In this document: positions 1 to 7,410 of the stretch, in pieces | How the letters are laid out: each line of letters begins with the position of its first letter | Numbering within the stretch: the stretch's first letter is position 1 | From: Deltaproteobacteria bacterium | Lineage (GTDB): Bacteria; Desulfobacterota; Desulfarculia; Adiutricales; Adiutricaceae | DNA: 7,525 bases | Direction: 5' to 3' | Assembly (NCBI GenBank): GCA_031278795.1 | Contig: JAITJT010000173.1 | Span: 1 to 7,525, forward strand | Position numbers and translations under genes: made by a program | The notes under the pieces: model-generated | Database searches by the model: none | Seen by the model: the letters and a program-made list of their open reading frames with translations, nothing else | Told to the model about the DNA's origin: nothing

Positions 1-102
1 GGGCATGCCCATCTCCTTGGCGGTCCTCACCAGATCGTCAAGCTTGATGGCCCCGTCCAGGAGACTGTAGGCCGAGTGGACGTGAAGGTGCACAAAAGAC
101 AT
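1..102 (-). CDS. dnaE: DNA polymerase III alpha subunit, N-terminal fragment (gene runs off the left edge)
   Basis: Catalytic subunit of the replicative DNA polymerase III; only the first 34 codons lie in the window. They begin [18 protein letters not shown], the classic opening of the PHP domain of bacterial DnaE: the HxH metal motif (residues 7 and 9) and the conserved Asp of LLDG are intact. The ATG at 102-100 is well supported, because AAGGTG (107-112) lies four bases upstream and the start aligns residue for residue with that of the divergent homologue at 2844-5327 (MSFAHLHVRSAYSFLRG). That homologue lies on the same strand about 2.7 kb upstream, separated by an unrelated AT-rich gene. 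The fragment is too short to show whether the polymerase core is normal. An intact PHP motif makes a standard DnaE1 likely, but a PHP-bearing DnaE of another class cannot be excluded. Confidence 0.9.
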   Translation of the reverse strand, partial: MSFVHLHVHSAYSLLDGAIKLDDLVRTAKEMGMP

Positions 103-106
103 ATTT

Positions 107-112
107 CACCTT
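107..112 (-). promoter_or_regulatory. Ribosome binding site of dnaE
   Basis: AAGGTG on the minus strand, four bases before the ATG at 102. It complements the 3' end of 16S rRNA well and fixes the start of the partial dnaE. Confidence 0.7.
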
Positions 113-129
113 AAGAAAATAATGTGACC

Positions 130-160
130 CTAGACAAGATTCCTTGAGAAATAAGTCTAG
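130..160. repeat. Interrupted dyad CTAGAC...GTCTAG in the dnaE leader
   Basis: Perfect 6-bp inverted repeat (130-135 and 155-160) around a 19-base centre, 28 bases upstream of the dnaE start. It could be an operator or a leader hairpin. At six pairs it is also within what chance allows, so no function is assigned. Confidence 0.3.
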
Positions 161-208
161 AAAGTTTTTTTTTAGATATTGGCTAAAACATTAGCTAACA
201 CTAAAATG

Positions 209-227
209 GACTGGCCTTAGGCCAGTC
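209..227. repeat. Perfect 8-bp hairpin upstream of dnaE
   Basis: Arms GACTGGCC and GGCCAGTC enclose a 3-base loop, giving a compact, stable stem. On the minus strand it is followed by CATTTTAG, a poor U-tract, so it is at best a weak terminator. It lies just beyond the better terminator at 245-288 in the direction of minus-strand transcription, so it may act as a second stop or as an element upstream of the dnaE promoter. Confidence 0.45.
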
Positions 228-244
228 GTTACTCAGTATTAAGC

Positions 245-288
245 AAAAGAAAAGAAAAAAGGCCCCAGCGGATTGTGTGTTGCGGGGC
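245..288 (-). terminator. Intrinsic terminator, minus strand
   Basis: Read on the minus strand, GCCCCGC (288-282) pairs with GCTGGGGC (269-262) with one bulged base and a loop of about 12 bases, followed at once by TTTTTTCTTTTCTTTT (260-245). This is a GC stem with a U-rich tail, the standard form. It would stop transcripts coming from the right before they reach dnaE. The nearest recognised gene end upstream is 1006, more than 700 bases away, so it may serve an unannotated RNA or a gene that has been lost. Confidence 0.6.
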
Positions 289-606
289 GAAAGATATTGT
301 CAAAAGAAGGCTTTTTGCTGGCTTTTGATTTTTTCAAAAAGGCTCGTCCAGGTAATACGGGGGTTAGCGAAATATGGGCTCATATTGGCGGTACTTTTGA
401 CGCTGATAAACAAAGCTTACCACATTATTGGCAAAAAATCAAGGCCTCAACTATATCTAGTAGTTTAAGCTGCTTCTTTCCAGGTCTTGGCATAGGAGTT
501 TGCTCTAATTGAGCTCAAAAGAGAGTGCTCTGGGCCCTCCTTTAGCTGGGAGCCCCGTTCTAAGATAAAGCCTCTAGAAAAGAGCCTCAGCTCCATACTC
601 TAAAGA

Positions 607-672
607 GCCCTCCCAGGCTGTGCCCATCGGCTAGGCCGCATCTCTACGCTCTGGCGCCTGGCGTGGGAGGGC
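607..672. repeat. GC-rich stem enclosing a branched interior; candidate structured RNA
   Basis: GCCCTCCCA (607-615) and TGGGAGGGC (664-672) form a perfect 9-bp stem. Inside are a smaller CGGC-TAG-GCCG hairpin (628-638) and the self-complementary GGCGCC (653-658). Neighbouring bases to about 520 contain further complementary segments, such as GGGC...GCCC around 532-555. It does not match tRNA, tmRNA, SRP RNA or RNase P signatures that I can recall. The strand is not determined; the minus-strand terminator at 245-288 would suit a minus-strand RNA. Confidence 0.35.
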
Positions 673-695
673 AGACGACAAAGATGTGTTAAAAA

Positions 696-710
696 CCTTA
701 AGGCTTAAGG
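696..710. repeat. Palindrome CCTTAAG-G-CTTAAGG
   Basis: Two perfect 7-base inverted arms around one central base. The size and symmetry suit a repressor-type operator, and it flanks the structured stretch at 607-672. No adjacent promoter could be called with confidence. Confidence 0.3.
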
Positions 711-1005
711 CGCTAGGGTGGAGGGAATTGTATACGGTGCCTGGTTTGTTTATGTGGAAGATTCTGCTACTAGTCGAGTTATCCTCTAAACTTCGTTTGA
801 AAAGAATATTTGAGACTCGCGGCTAGGCTTGAGGAAATAATCATTGGCTGCAACTGAATGCTCTTGGCAAAGAAGAGATAAGTAGTGGAAATAAGGGAGA
901 CTAATCGCATTAATAAAGATTAACGTTTAAGATTAAGATTAAGATCGCCAAGGGAAAATTAAAGTTAAGATTTCATAAAATCAGCTGGATTTAGAAGGAG
1001 AATAA

Positions 1006-2661
1006 TTATATATCTTCTTCTTTTTTAAACACAGCAAGAACCACTCTCCGTCCTCCTACCACCAAGGCAACTTTGTAAATATCGTTCACGGTGCCCCTAA
1101 ATTTTTGAGTATACCTTCTTGCATTTATCTGTTCCAAGGTAATAGCTGCTTTTTCCACCATATTTTTTTGGAGTTTGTCCATAGAAATTATTTTATTATT
1201 TCTGCCTTTATCAGAACAGTATTTGAACTCAAAGACAAAGTGTGTTCCGTTTGGGGCTTGGTAATGTAGGTCGAGTTTTCCTCCGCTTACAGAGGCCAGA
1301 GAATCAAAATTTTGTCCTAATATAAACATAGCCGATTGAAAAAGAGTGTGATAATAACCCTCATGAGTCTCATGGATGCTATAAGCATAGCAAGCAATAA
1401 AATTTTCAAAAGATTTCTCAAGAGCGTTTGTATCAAGATTAATAAGTGAATCCACTATGTCGAGGCTGAATTGCTTGATTTGTAATGGATCTTCAAGAGA
1501 TATTGTGGACAATAAGAGAGGAATAATCCCAGCTTTAACTTCCATGTTTGGAAAGTCTAGATAATATTTGTAAATACCTCTTTTTTTGTCAACATGACTT
1601 ACAGTAAGGTATCCAGCCTGGAACATTAATGGAGTTGCATCTAATCTAGTTTCCAGATCAATTATGTCTGATGCTTCAGTTAAATGTTCAAATGGTTTTA
1701 ATTTGTTAACATCAGTTACGCCTGACTTAATAAAAGAATCAATAAAAGTTAGGCGACTTCCGGATTGACACCAGTAATCGCCAAATCTCATATATTCGAA
1801 AGCTGACAGGATAGCCCATGGGTTTAAAAGTTTCGTTTCTCCATCCCATGAGTATCCATCATACCAGTCAAAAATTAAATCTCGTAAATCTGATATATTA
1901 TTATCTTGAGGTAAATAGGATATTGATTTTAAATGCGCAAGCATTTTTGACATGTATTCTGGGAATAAAGTATCAAAGTCTTCTATGGTAAAACCACAGA
2001 TACTTGTGTATTCATCTTTAAAGGTCAAATCAATGAGATTGTTTAAAGTGGAAAAAATAGATGTCTTAACAAACTTGCTAACTCCCGTGATGAAAATGAA
2101 GCCTAACAAATCTTCATTTTTTAGTAAGTCATAAAAGTCCTTCAAAGCAATTCGTATGTCATTGGCTAATTTCGTGTTTTCCAAATTTTTTACAATTGGC
2201 GCATCGTACTCATCGATCAAAATTGCCACACGCTTATTATATTTTGCGTAAAGCGTATGGTAAAGAGATGAAAAATATTCAAGCGGGATTTCTCCATCAA
2301 TGGAAATGTTTTCAAAAGCAGCGATATGCTTAAGACTTTTGATTAAAGAACTCTCAACAAAATCCACGCTTCTGGATCCAATTTCATTCATACGTAAATG
2401 AATTACTGGATAAGGCTCCCAGTCGTAGTTAGAGCCGCCTATCCAAAGTCCCTTGAAGAGCTCCTTTTTTCCTTGGAGTATAGCTTTTAGGGTGCTAATT
2501 AGAAGCGACTTGCCAAAGCGGCGAGGTCTGGAGAGAAAACAGGGAGCTTTTTTTTGTAATAGTTCGTATAACAACCTAGTCTTATCGGCATAAATATAGC
2601 CATCTTTGCGTATTGTCTCAAAAGATTGGATTCCGGTGGATAATTTGGGAAGGTTTTCCAT
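1006..2661 (-). CDS. AAA-ATPase-like protein with C-terminal PD-(D/E)XK nuclease-like domain (AAA-ATPase_like/PDDEXK_9 type)
   Basis: A 551-residue protein with the full layout of a large, poorly characterised bacterial family. The N-terminus GIQSFETIRKDGYIYADKT is the family opening. A modified Walker A (RPRRFGKS, residues 45-52) and a Walker B (LIDEYDAPI, 148-156) form the ATPase site, followed by the family motifs FITGVSKF (190-197), WYDGY (266-270) and NPWAILSAF (280-288). The C-terminus holds a PD-(D/E)XK-type site with Asp464 in GKLDL and Glu478-x-Lys480 in VFEFK, so both active centres look intact. The family's biochemical role is unknown; DNA cleavage is an inference from the fold. 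No signal peptide or membrane segment is seen. The start fits the family N-terminus although the ribosome site is weak, the nearest AGGAAG being about 17 bases away. The gene is visibly AT-rich with A/T third positions, unlike guaB and the dnaE homologue, which suggests horizontal acquisition. It has its own spacers on both sides and is probably not in an operon. Confidence 0.88.
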   Translation of the reverse strand: MENLPKLSTGIQSFETIRKDGYIYADKTRLLYELLQKKAPCFLSRPRRFGKSLLISTLKAILQGKKELFKGLWIGGSNYDWEPYPVIHLRMNEIGSRSVDFVESSLIKSLKHIAAFENISIDGEIPLEYFSSLYHTLYAKYNKRVAILIDEYDAPIVKNLENTKLANDIRIALKDFYDLLKNEDLLGFIFITGVSKFVKTSIFSTLNNLIDLTFKDEYTSICGFTIEDFDTLFPEYMSKMLAHLKSISYLPQDNNISDLRDLIFDWYDGYSWDGETKLLNPWAILSAFEYMRFGDYWCQSGSRLTFIDSFIKSGVTDVNKLKPFEHLTEASDIIDLETRLDATPLMFQAGYLTVSHVDKKRGIYKYYLDFPNMEVKAGIIPLLLSTISLEDPLQIKQFSLDIVDSLINLDTNALEKSFENFIACYAYSIHETHEGYYHTLFQSAMFILGQNFDSLASVSGGKLDLHYQAPNGTHFVFEFKYCSDKGRNNKIISMDKLQKNMVEKAAITLEQINARRYTQKFRGTVNDIYKVALVVGGRRVVLAVFKKEEDI

Positions 2662-2843
2662 TATAGTCCGCTTTAGGGCTTCCTAGCGTTTAAGGTGTTT
2701 AGGTGTATACGAGGAAAAAAGCTGTTGATGTTTAGCGTCTCTATAAACCAGAAAGCTAAAACTAATTTTTCACAAATCATTGAGGAAAATTGCAAATATC
2801 TTTTGCTCCTAATGAAAAAATTGTAGTGCTAAGGCCAGATTCT

Positions 2844-5327
2844 TCAAATCTCCATCTTGGGCGGAACCAACCTCAGGTGAGTGTTGCGCCACTCCCTAAG
2901 AGCCATCTCCTGCTTTTCCCTGTTCACCACCTCCGAGCGCATGAAGGCGTCCATGAACTCGGCCGGGTGGTGGGCTTTGAGGTAGGCTGTGCGGAAGGTG
3001 ACCAGCGCCAAGGACACGGCATGGGCCTTGGAGACAGTCACCGGTGCCGCCAAGGTGAGCTTTAGCCATATGCTGGAGGCCTCCCGGGCGTCATAGCCGT
3101 TGTTCATGGCCCGGGCCAAAAACCCAGGTTGAATTAAGGAGAGCTCCTCGGCCTCTCCAGAAGCTAGGCTTCTAGTTAGTATCTCAGCCTCCGGGGTTCT
3201 GTTTCCCAGGGTCTTCTCCACTATCTCCAAGACCTGTTCCCTAAATAATATGAGCCCGAAGCTCTCCTTGAGGATGGGATCTAGGTTTACGTGAAGGCTC
3301 TGGGGAAGAGCTTTCCCCTCCCTAAGCTCCACATACTCCTCGGCCAGGCCGCTGGCCCGGGAGAGGGGCGGATGGAGTCCGCAGATAATGACTAGATCTG
3401 AAAATAATATGCCCTTGAGGGGCCTTAGGATGTTTCCCACCCAGGGGCTCTCCAGATAGGGGATTCCGGAGAAGTTTCCCACGGATAAAAGATCCAGCGT
3501 GTCCTTGTCGTCTAGGGGGATCTTTTCCAAAGAGACGTATCCATTGTTTTGCCCGATGAGCCTCAGGGTGTTCTTGATGAGGGAGAGGGTCTTTTGGGGG
3601 AATATGTCGAAACGCAAGAGACCGTTCTCCTCCACGGCGTCCGCGCCGTATTGGACGGTGGTGGAGTGGCGCCTCTTGGAGCCGGAGTTGTAGTCAAGAA
3701 ACAAGGGAACCGTGTCGCGTAGTAGCCTGGGGCTAGCCACCAGGCTAAAGGGATGCGAGCTGGCGGTTCTGGGGAGGTTTTCCAGAAAGAGGGCGAAGTC
3801 TATTATCTTTTTGATGACGGGTATGGACTCGGCGAAGGTCTTGATGAGGGATATCTCATCCACGGCCATCTTAAGAGAAATCCTCGCGTGGGTGGGGTGC
3901 ATGCCGCAGAGCTCATCTAAGAGGGGGAGAGGCACCCCAAAGACCTGTCCCACCTCTCTTAAGAGGGTGCGTCCCTTGAGGAGGTTAAGCTTCAGGCTAT
4001 GCGCCACAAAGTGGGATCCGCCATAGGTGTCCTCTATGTAGTTTATGAGCTCCTCCGCGCGCTCAAAGGGTATCTCCACGTCAATGGTGGGATAGTCCCG
4101 GGCGTAGGTGTTTAGAAAGAGCTCAAAGGAGAGTCCCCAGTGGATGGGATCCAGCTCGGTTATACCAAGTAGGTAGTTAACCAGTGAGCCCGGGGCGAAG
4201 CCCCGGCCCGGGCCAACCAGTAGCCCCTGGTCCCGGGCGTGCTTCACGTAGTCTGAAACCACCAGAAAATATAGAGAGGCCCCTGACTCCAAGATATCCG
4301 AGGTCTCCTTGCGGAGCCTGGTCTGGTAGACGGGGGCTAGATCCGGGTCCCAATTGGGGTTTTCCTCCTCATAAGCCTTCAAGGTTCTCTCCAGAGCCTC
4401 CCTACATAGCTTCAAGAAGTGGTCATCGGCCTTCATCTGGAAGTCGTCCGGACTTAGGCCCGCTAGGCCTATGTCCGGACGGGGAACGGCAAAGAGCCTC
4501 TTTTCCGGAAAATCCACCTGGCACATGGAGGCGATGTCCAGGGTGTTGGAGAGGGCCTCGGTGTGGTTAGCGAAATCCAGACGCATCTCCACCGGCCCCT
4601 TGAAATAAAACTCACCCTCTAAGCTAAGATCGCGGCTCTTCTCAAAATCCAAGGGCTTACGGGTGCGGATGCACTCCAGCACCTTGTAGGCGCTGTGATC
4701 TTCACGGTTGAGGTACCTGGCCTCAGAGGCTATAACCGTGGGTATTCCCAGCATGGAGGAAATGGCACAGAGGGCATCGTTAATCTCACCTTGACCGGGA
4801 AGGTTGTTGCCCTGGAGCTCCAGGTAAAAGCGCCCAGGAAAGGTCTTCATATAAATCTTGGCCTTCTCCACGGCCAATTCCATCTCGCCCATGGCGAGAA
4901 GCTTGGGTATCTCACCCCCCACCCCGGAGGATAGGGCAATCAATCCCTCACCTAATTCCTTCAAAAGAGAAAGATCCACCCTGGGGTGGTGGAAGAATCC
5001 CTCCATATTGGCCCTCGCCGTGAGGCGGGTAAGGTTTCGGTAACCAGCTAAATCCTTGGCCAAAAGCACCATGGTGCCCGGCTCCTCAGAGGCTAGGTGC
5101 GTGCGCACGTCCACCTGGGCCACATAGGCCTCCACGCCCAATATGGGCTTAATCCCGGCCTTGACCGCCTCCCTATAGAACTTCCAGATGCCAAACATCT
5201 GGCCCAGATCCGTTAGGGCCACCGCCGGCATGTTAAACTCCACGGTCCTTTTAACCAGCTCCCGGATACCAATGGTCCCTCTAAGGAAGCTATAGGCTGA
5301 CCTAACATGGAGGTGCGCGAAGCTCAT
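2844..5327 (-). CDS. Divergent, C-terminally short DnaE homologue (probable pseudo-polymerase)
   Basis: An 827-residue homologue of the DNA polymerase III alpha subunit (usually about 1,150). The PHP-type region (1 to about 270) opens like dnaE, but the second His of HxH is Arg9, LLDG reads FLRG, TDHG reads TDLG (39-42), and the NDVHY-type motif reads SEARY (201-205); the Glu of GVE (64-66) remains. In the polymerase core VGPGRG (371-376) is kept. Of the three catalytic Asp, Asp416 and Asp574 remain while the E. coli D403 equivalent is Glu418 (PTIDVE). The HAGG-type motif reads SSHPFS, RPGP reads HPPL, and LRRAMGKK reads LTRSLASG. It ends after VPPKMEI, where normal DnaE continues into helix-hairpin-helix, clamp-binding, OB and tau-binding parts. 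The frame is intact with GC-rich third positions like guaB, so it looks selected rather than decaying. The start is fixed by alignment with dnaE; the ribosome site is weak (GGGACGGA). Polymerase activity is doubtful; a structural or regulatory role is inferred. Confidence 0.9.
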   Translation of the reverse strand: MSFAHLHVRSAYSFLRGTIGIRELVKRTVEFNMPAVALTDLGQMFGIWKFYREAVKAGIKPILGVEAYVAQVDVRTHLASEEPGTMVLLAKDLAGYRNLTRLTARANMEGFFHHPRVDLSLLKELGEGLIALSSGVGGEIPKLLAMGEMELAVEKAKIYMKTFPGRFYLELQGNNLPGQGEINDALCAISSMLGIPTVIASEARYLNREDHSAYKVLECIRTRKPLDFEKSRDLSLEGEFYFKGPVEMRLDFANHTEALSNTLDIASMCQVDFPEKRLFAVPRPDIGLAGLSPDDFQMKADDHFLKLCREALERTLKAYEEENPNWDPDLAPVYQTRLRKETSDILESGASLYFLVVSDYVKHARDQGLLVGPGRGFAPGSLVNYLLGITELDPIHWGLSFELFLNTYARDYPTIDVEIPFERAEELINYIEDTYGGSHFVAHSLKLNLLKGRTLLREVGQVFGVPLPLLDELCGMHPTHARISLKMAVDEISLIKTFAESIPVIKKIIDFALFLENLPRTASSHPFSLVASPRLLRDTVPLFLDYNSGSKRRHSTTVQYGADAVEENGLLRFDIFPQKTLSLIKNTLRLIGQNNGYVSLEKIPLDDKDTLDLLSVGNFSGIPYLESPWVGNILRPLKGILFSDLVIICGLHPPLSRASGLAEEYVELREGKALPQSLHVNLDPILKESFGLILFREQVLEIVEKTLGNRTPEAEILTRSLASGEAEELSLIQPGFLARAMNNGYDAREASSIWLKLTLAAPVTVSKAHAVSLALVTFRTAYLKAHHPAEFMDAFMRSEVVNREKQEMALREWRNTHLRLVPPKMEI

Positions 5328-5394
5328 GTTTGTCCGTCCCGTGCCCTCTGTTGACCACTATCCTCAAGGATTAGGCCGCGAGGGTTTTTACTTT

Positions 5395-5417
5395 GCCCCG
5401 CCTCTTTGAGGCGGGGC
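5395..5417. repeat. Strong GC hairpin without U-tract between guaB and the dnaE homologue
   Basis: Arms GCCCCGCCTC and GAGGCGGGGC form a perfect 10-bp stem around a 3-base loop. Neither strand has a T-run after it (minus side AAAGTAAAAA, plus side AATCTTAACC), so it is not a textbook intrinsic terminator. It may still end the guaB transcript, or it may sit in the 5' leader of the dnaE homologue, whose start is 68 bases further on. Confidence 0.6.
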
Positions 5418-5420
5418 AAT

Positions 5421-5448
5421 CTTAACCAACATTAACCTTAATACAACC
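5421..5448 (-). promoter_or_regulatory. Possible promoter of the dnaE homologue
   Basis: On the minus strand TTGTAT and TAAGAT are separated by 16 bases, resembling -35 and -10 boxes (3 and 4 matches of 6 to sigma70 consensus). The implied transcript start would fall at or inside the hairpin at 5395-5417. This is weak evidence by eye, offered only because the AT-rich gap is the natural promoter site. Confidence 0.2.
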
Positions 5449-5454
5449 TCTAAG

Positions 5455-5574
5455 TATCTGGCCTTTCAGTTTCTAGCCTTTCAGTTTCTAGCCTTTCAGT
5501 TTCTAGCCTTTCCGTATCTAGCCTTTAAATTGCTAGCCTTTCAGTAATTAGCCTTGCCGCGGCTAGCTTGCCTT
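5455..5574. repeat. Tandem array of about eight 15-bp units (TTTCTAGCCTTTCAG)
   Basis: Units start at 5455, 5470, 5485, 5500, 5515, 5530, 5545 and 5560, in unbroken 15-base register. Units 2 and 3 are identical. Units 1, 4, 5 and 6 differ at a few positions, and units 7 and 8 are more worn (CTAGCTTG core in the last). The invariant core is about TAGCCTT. The array lies between the end of guaB and the start of the dnaE homologue. Although the period is a multiple of three, no start codon or ribosome site opens a frame across it, so it is taken as non-coding. It may bind a protein, or be a slippage-prone satellite. Confidence 0.9.
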
Positions 5575-5623
5575 TAGCCTATTTTCACCTTGAGTTTAAC
5601 TCTTGGTTTTTAGCATCAAGCTA

Positions 5624-7132
<1,509 letters not shown>

Positions 7133-7189
7133 TTATGGATGAGAGAGTGGTGTTGGGCTGTTTAGGCCCGCCCGGGGGGATTGAGAGTC

Positions 7190-7217
7190 TATTTAGATTA
7201 AAGATTGTGTGTACTAA
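7190..7217 (-). promoter_or_regulatory. Candidate guaB promoter
   Basis: On the minus strand TTAGTA (7217-7212) and TAAATA (7195-7190) are 16 bases apart, preceded by an A-tract (complement of the T8 run at 7223-7230) placed like an UP element. The implied leader is about 70 bases and includes a small GGGC/GCCC hairpin (7155-7169). The boxes are imperfect, so this is tentative. Confidence 0.3.
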
Positions 7218-7312
7218 TTAGCTTTTTTTTCTTCTTTGAATAAAAGCCGCTTTGGCCTTAGGTGGGTCACATTGACTTAGCTAGATAGCTAGAAACATTG
7301 AGATGGTTGGGT

Positions 7313-7329
7313 GGGGGGGGAACCCCCCC
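7313..7329. repeat. Homopolymer hairpin: G8, AA, C7
   Basis: A run of eight G, two A and seven C gives a 7-bp all-GC stem with a 3-base loop. It lies in the spacer upstream of guaB with no T-run on either side. Such runs are prone to length change during replication and to sequencing or assembly error. Confidence 0.6.
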
Positions 7330-7368
7330 TATGATTTCTATTATCTAAGCTCTTGGCGTCTTTGTGAA

Positions 7369-7394
7369 GGGAGGGGCCTAGGAAGGCCCCTCCC
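7369..7394 (-). terminator. Terminator-like hairpin after the right-edge gene
   Basis: Arms GGGAGGGGCC and GGCCCCTCCC pair perfectly over 10 bp around a 6-base loop, starting 16 bases after the stop codon of the partial gene at 7411-7525. The U-tract on the minus strand is poor (TTCAC). Position and strength suggest it ends that gene's transcript and separates it from guaB. Confidence 0.55.
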
Positions 7395-7410
7395 GACTCA
7401 AAGCATGTTT

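Larger units (their letters stand above)
289..1005. other. Stretch of about 720 bases without a recognisable gene
   Basis: No convincing coding region is seen on either strand between the terminator and the end of the AAA-ATPase-like gene. The only longer plus-strand frames (273-512 and 277-468) start on TTG or GTG and match nothing I recognise. The segment at about 510-712 is GC-rich and full of inverted repeats. The segment at about 720-1005 is AT-rich and includes three exact tandem copies of TTAAGA (927-944). The stretch could be the remains of an inserted element, a structured RNA gene, or decayed coding sequence. I cannot choose between these by eye. Confidence 0.5.

Noticed and set aside
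121..130. AATGTGACCC occurring both upstream of dnaE (plus strand) and upstream of guaB (minus strand, 7264-7273) as a shared regulatory site
   Set aside because: Many matching 10-mers are expected by chance in a window this size, the two differ in orientation relative to the genes, and there is no symmetry.
273..512. Plus-strand frame of 79 codons (and an overlapping 63-codon frame) in the non-coding stretch
   Set aside because: Starts only on TTG or GTG, has no clear ribosome site, overlaps the minus-strand terminator and matches no family I know. Parts read like protein, so a remnant is possible, but a gene is not supported.
927..945. Three TTAAGA hexamers as a functional repeat or origin element
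   Set aside because: Very short, AT-rich and isolated; no DnaA-box cluster or other origin features nearby.
4184..4570. Plus-strand frame of 128 codons opposite the DnaE homologue
   Set aside because: Pro/Arg/Gly-rich low-complexity product typical of the antisense of a GC-rich gene; the minus strand has clear homology.
2844..5327. Calling the DnaE homologue a pseudogene
   Set aside because: 827 codons are open with no frameshift, codon use matches guaB, and many motifs are preserved. Substitution of active-site residues without stops suggests altered function rather than decay.
5455..5574. The 15-bp repeats as a CRISPR array or as a repeated peptide
   Set aside because: There are no spacers between units and no cas genes, and the unit is too short for CRISPR. 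One plus frame reads as repeated FLAFQ, but it has no start codon or ribosome site and soon meets a stop.
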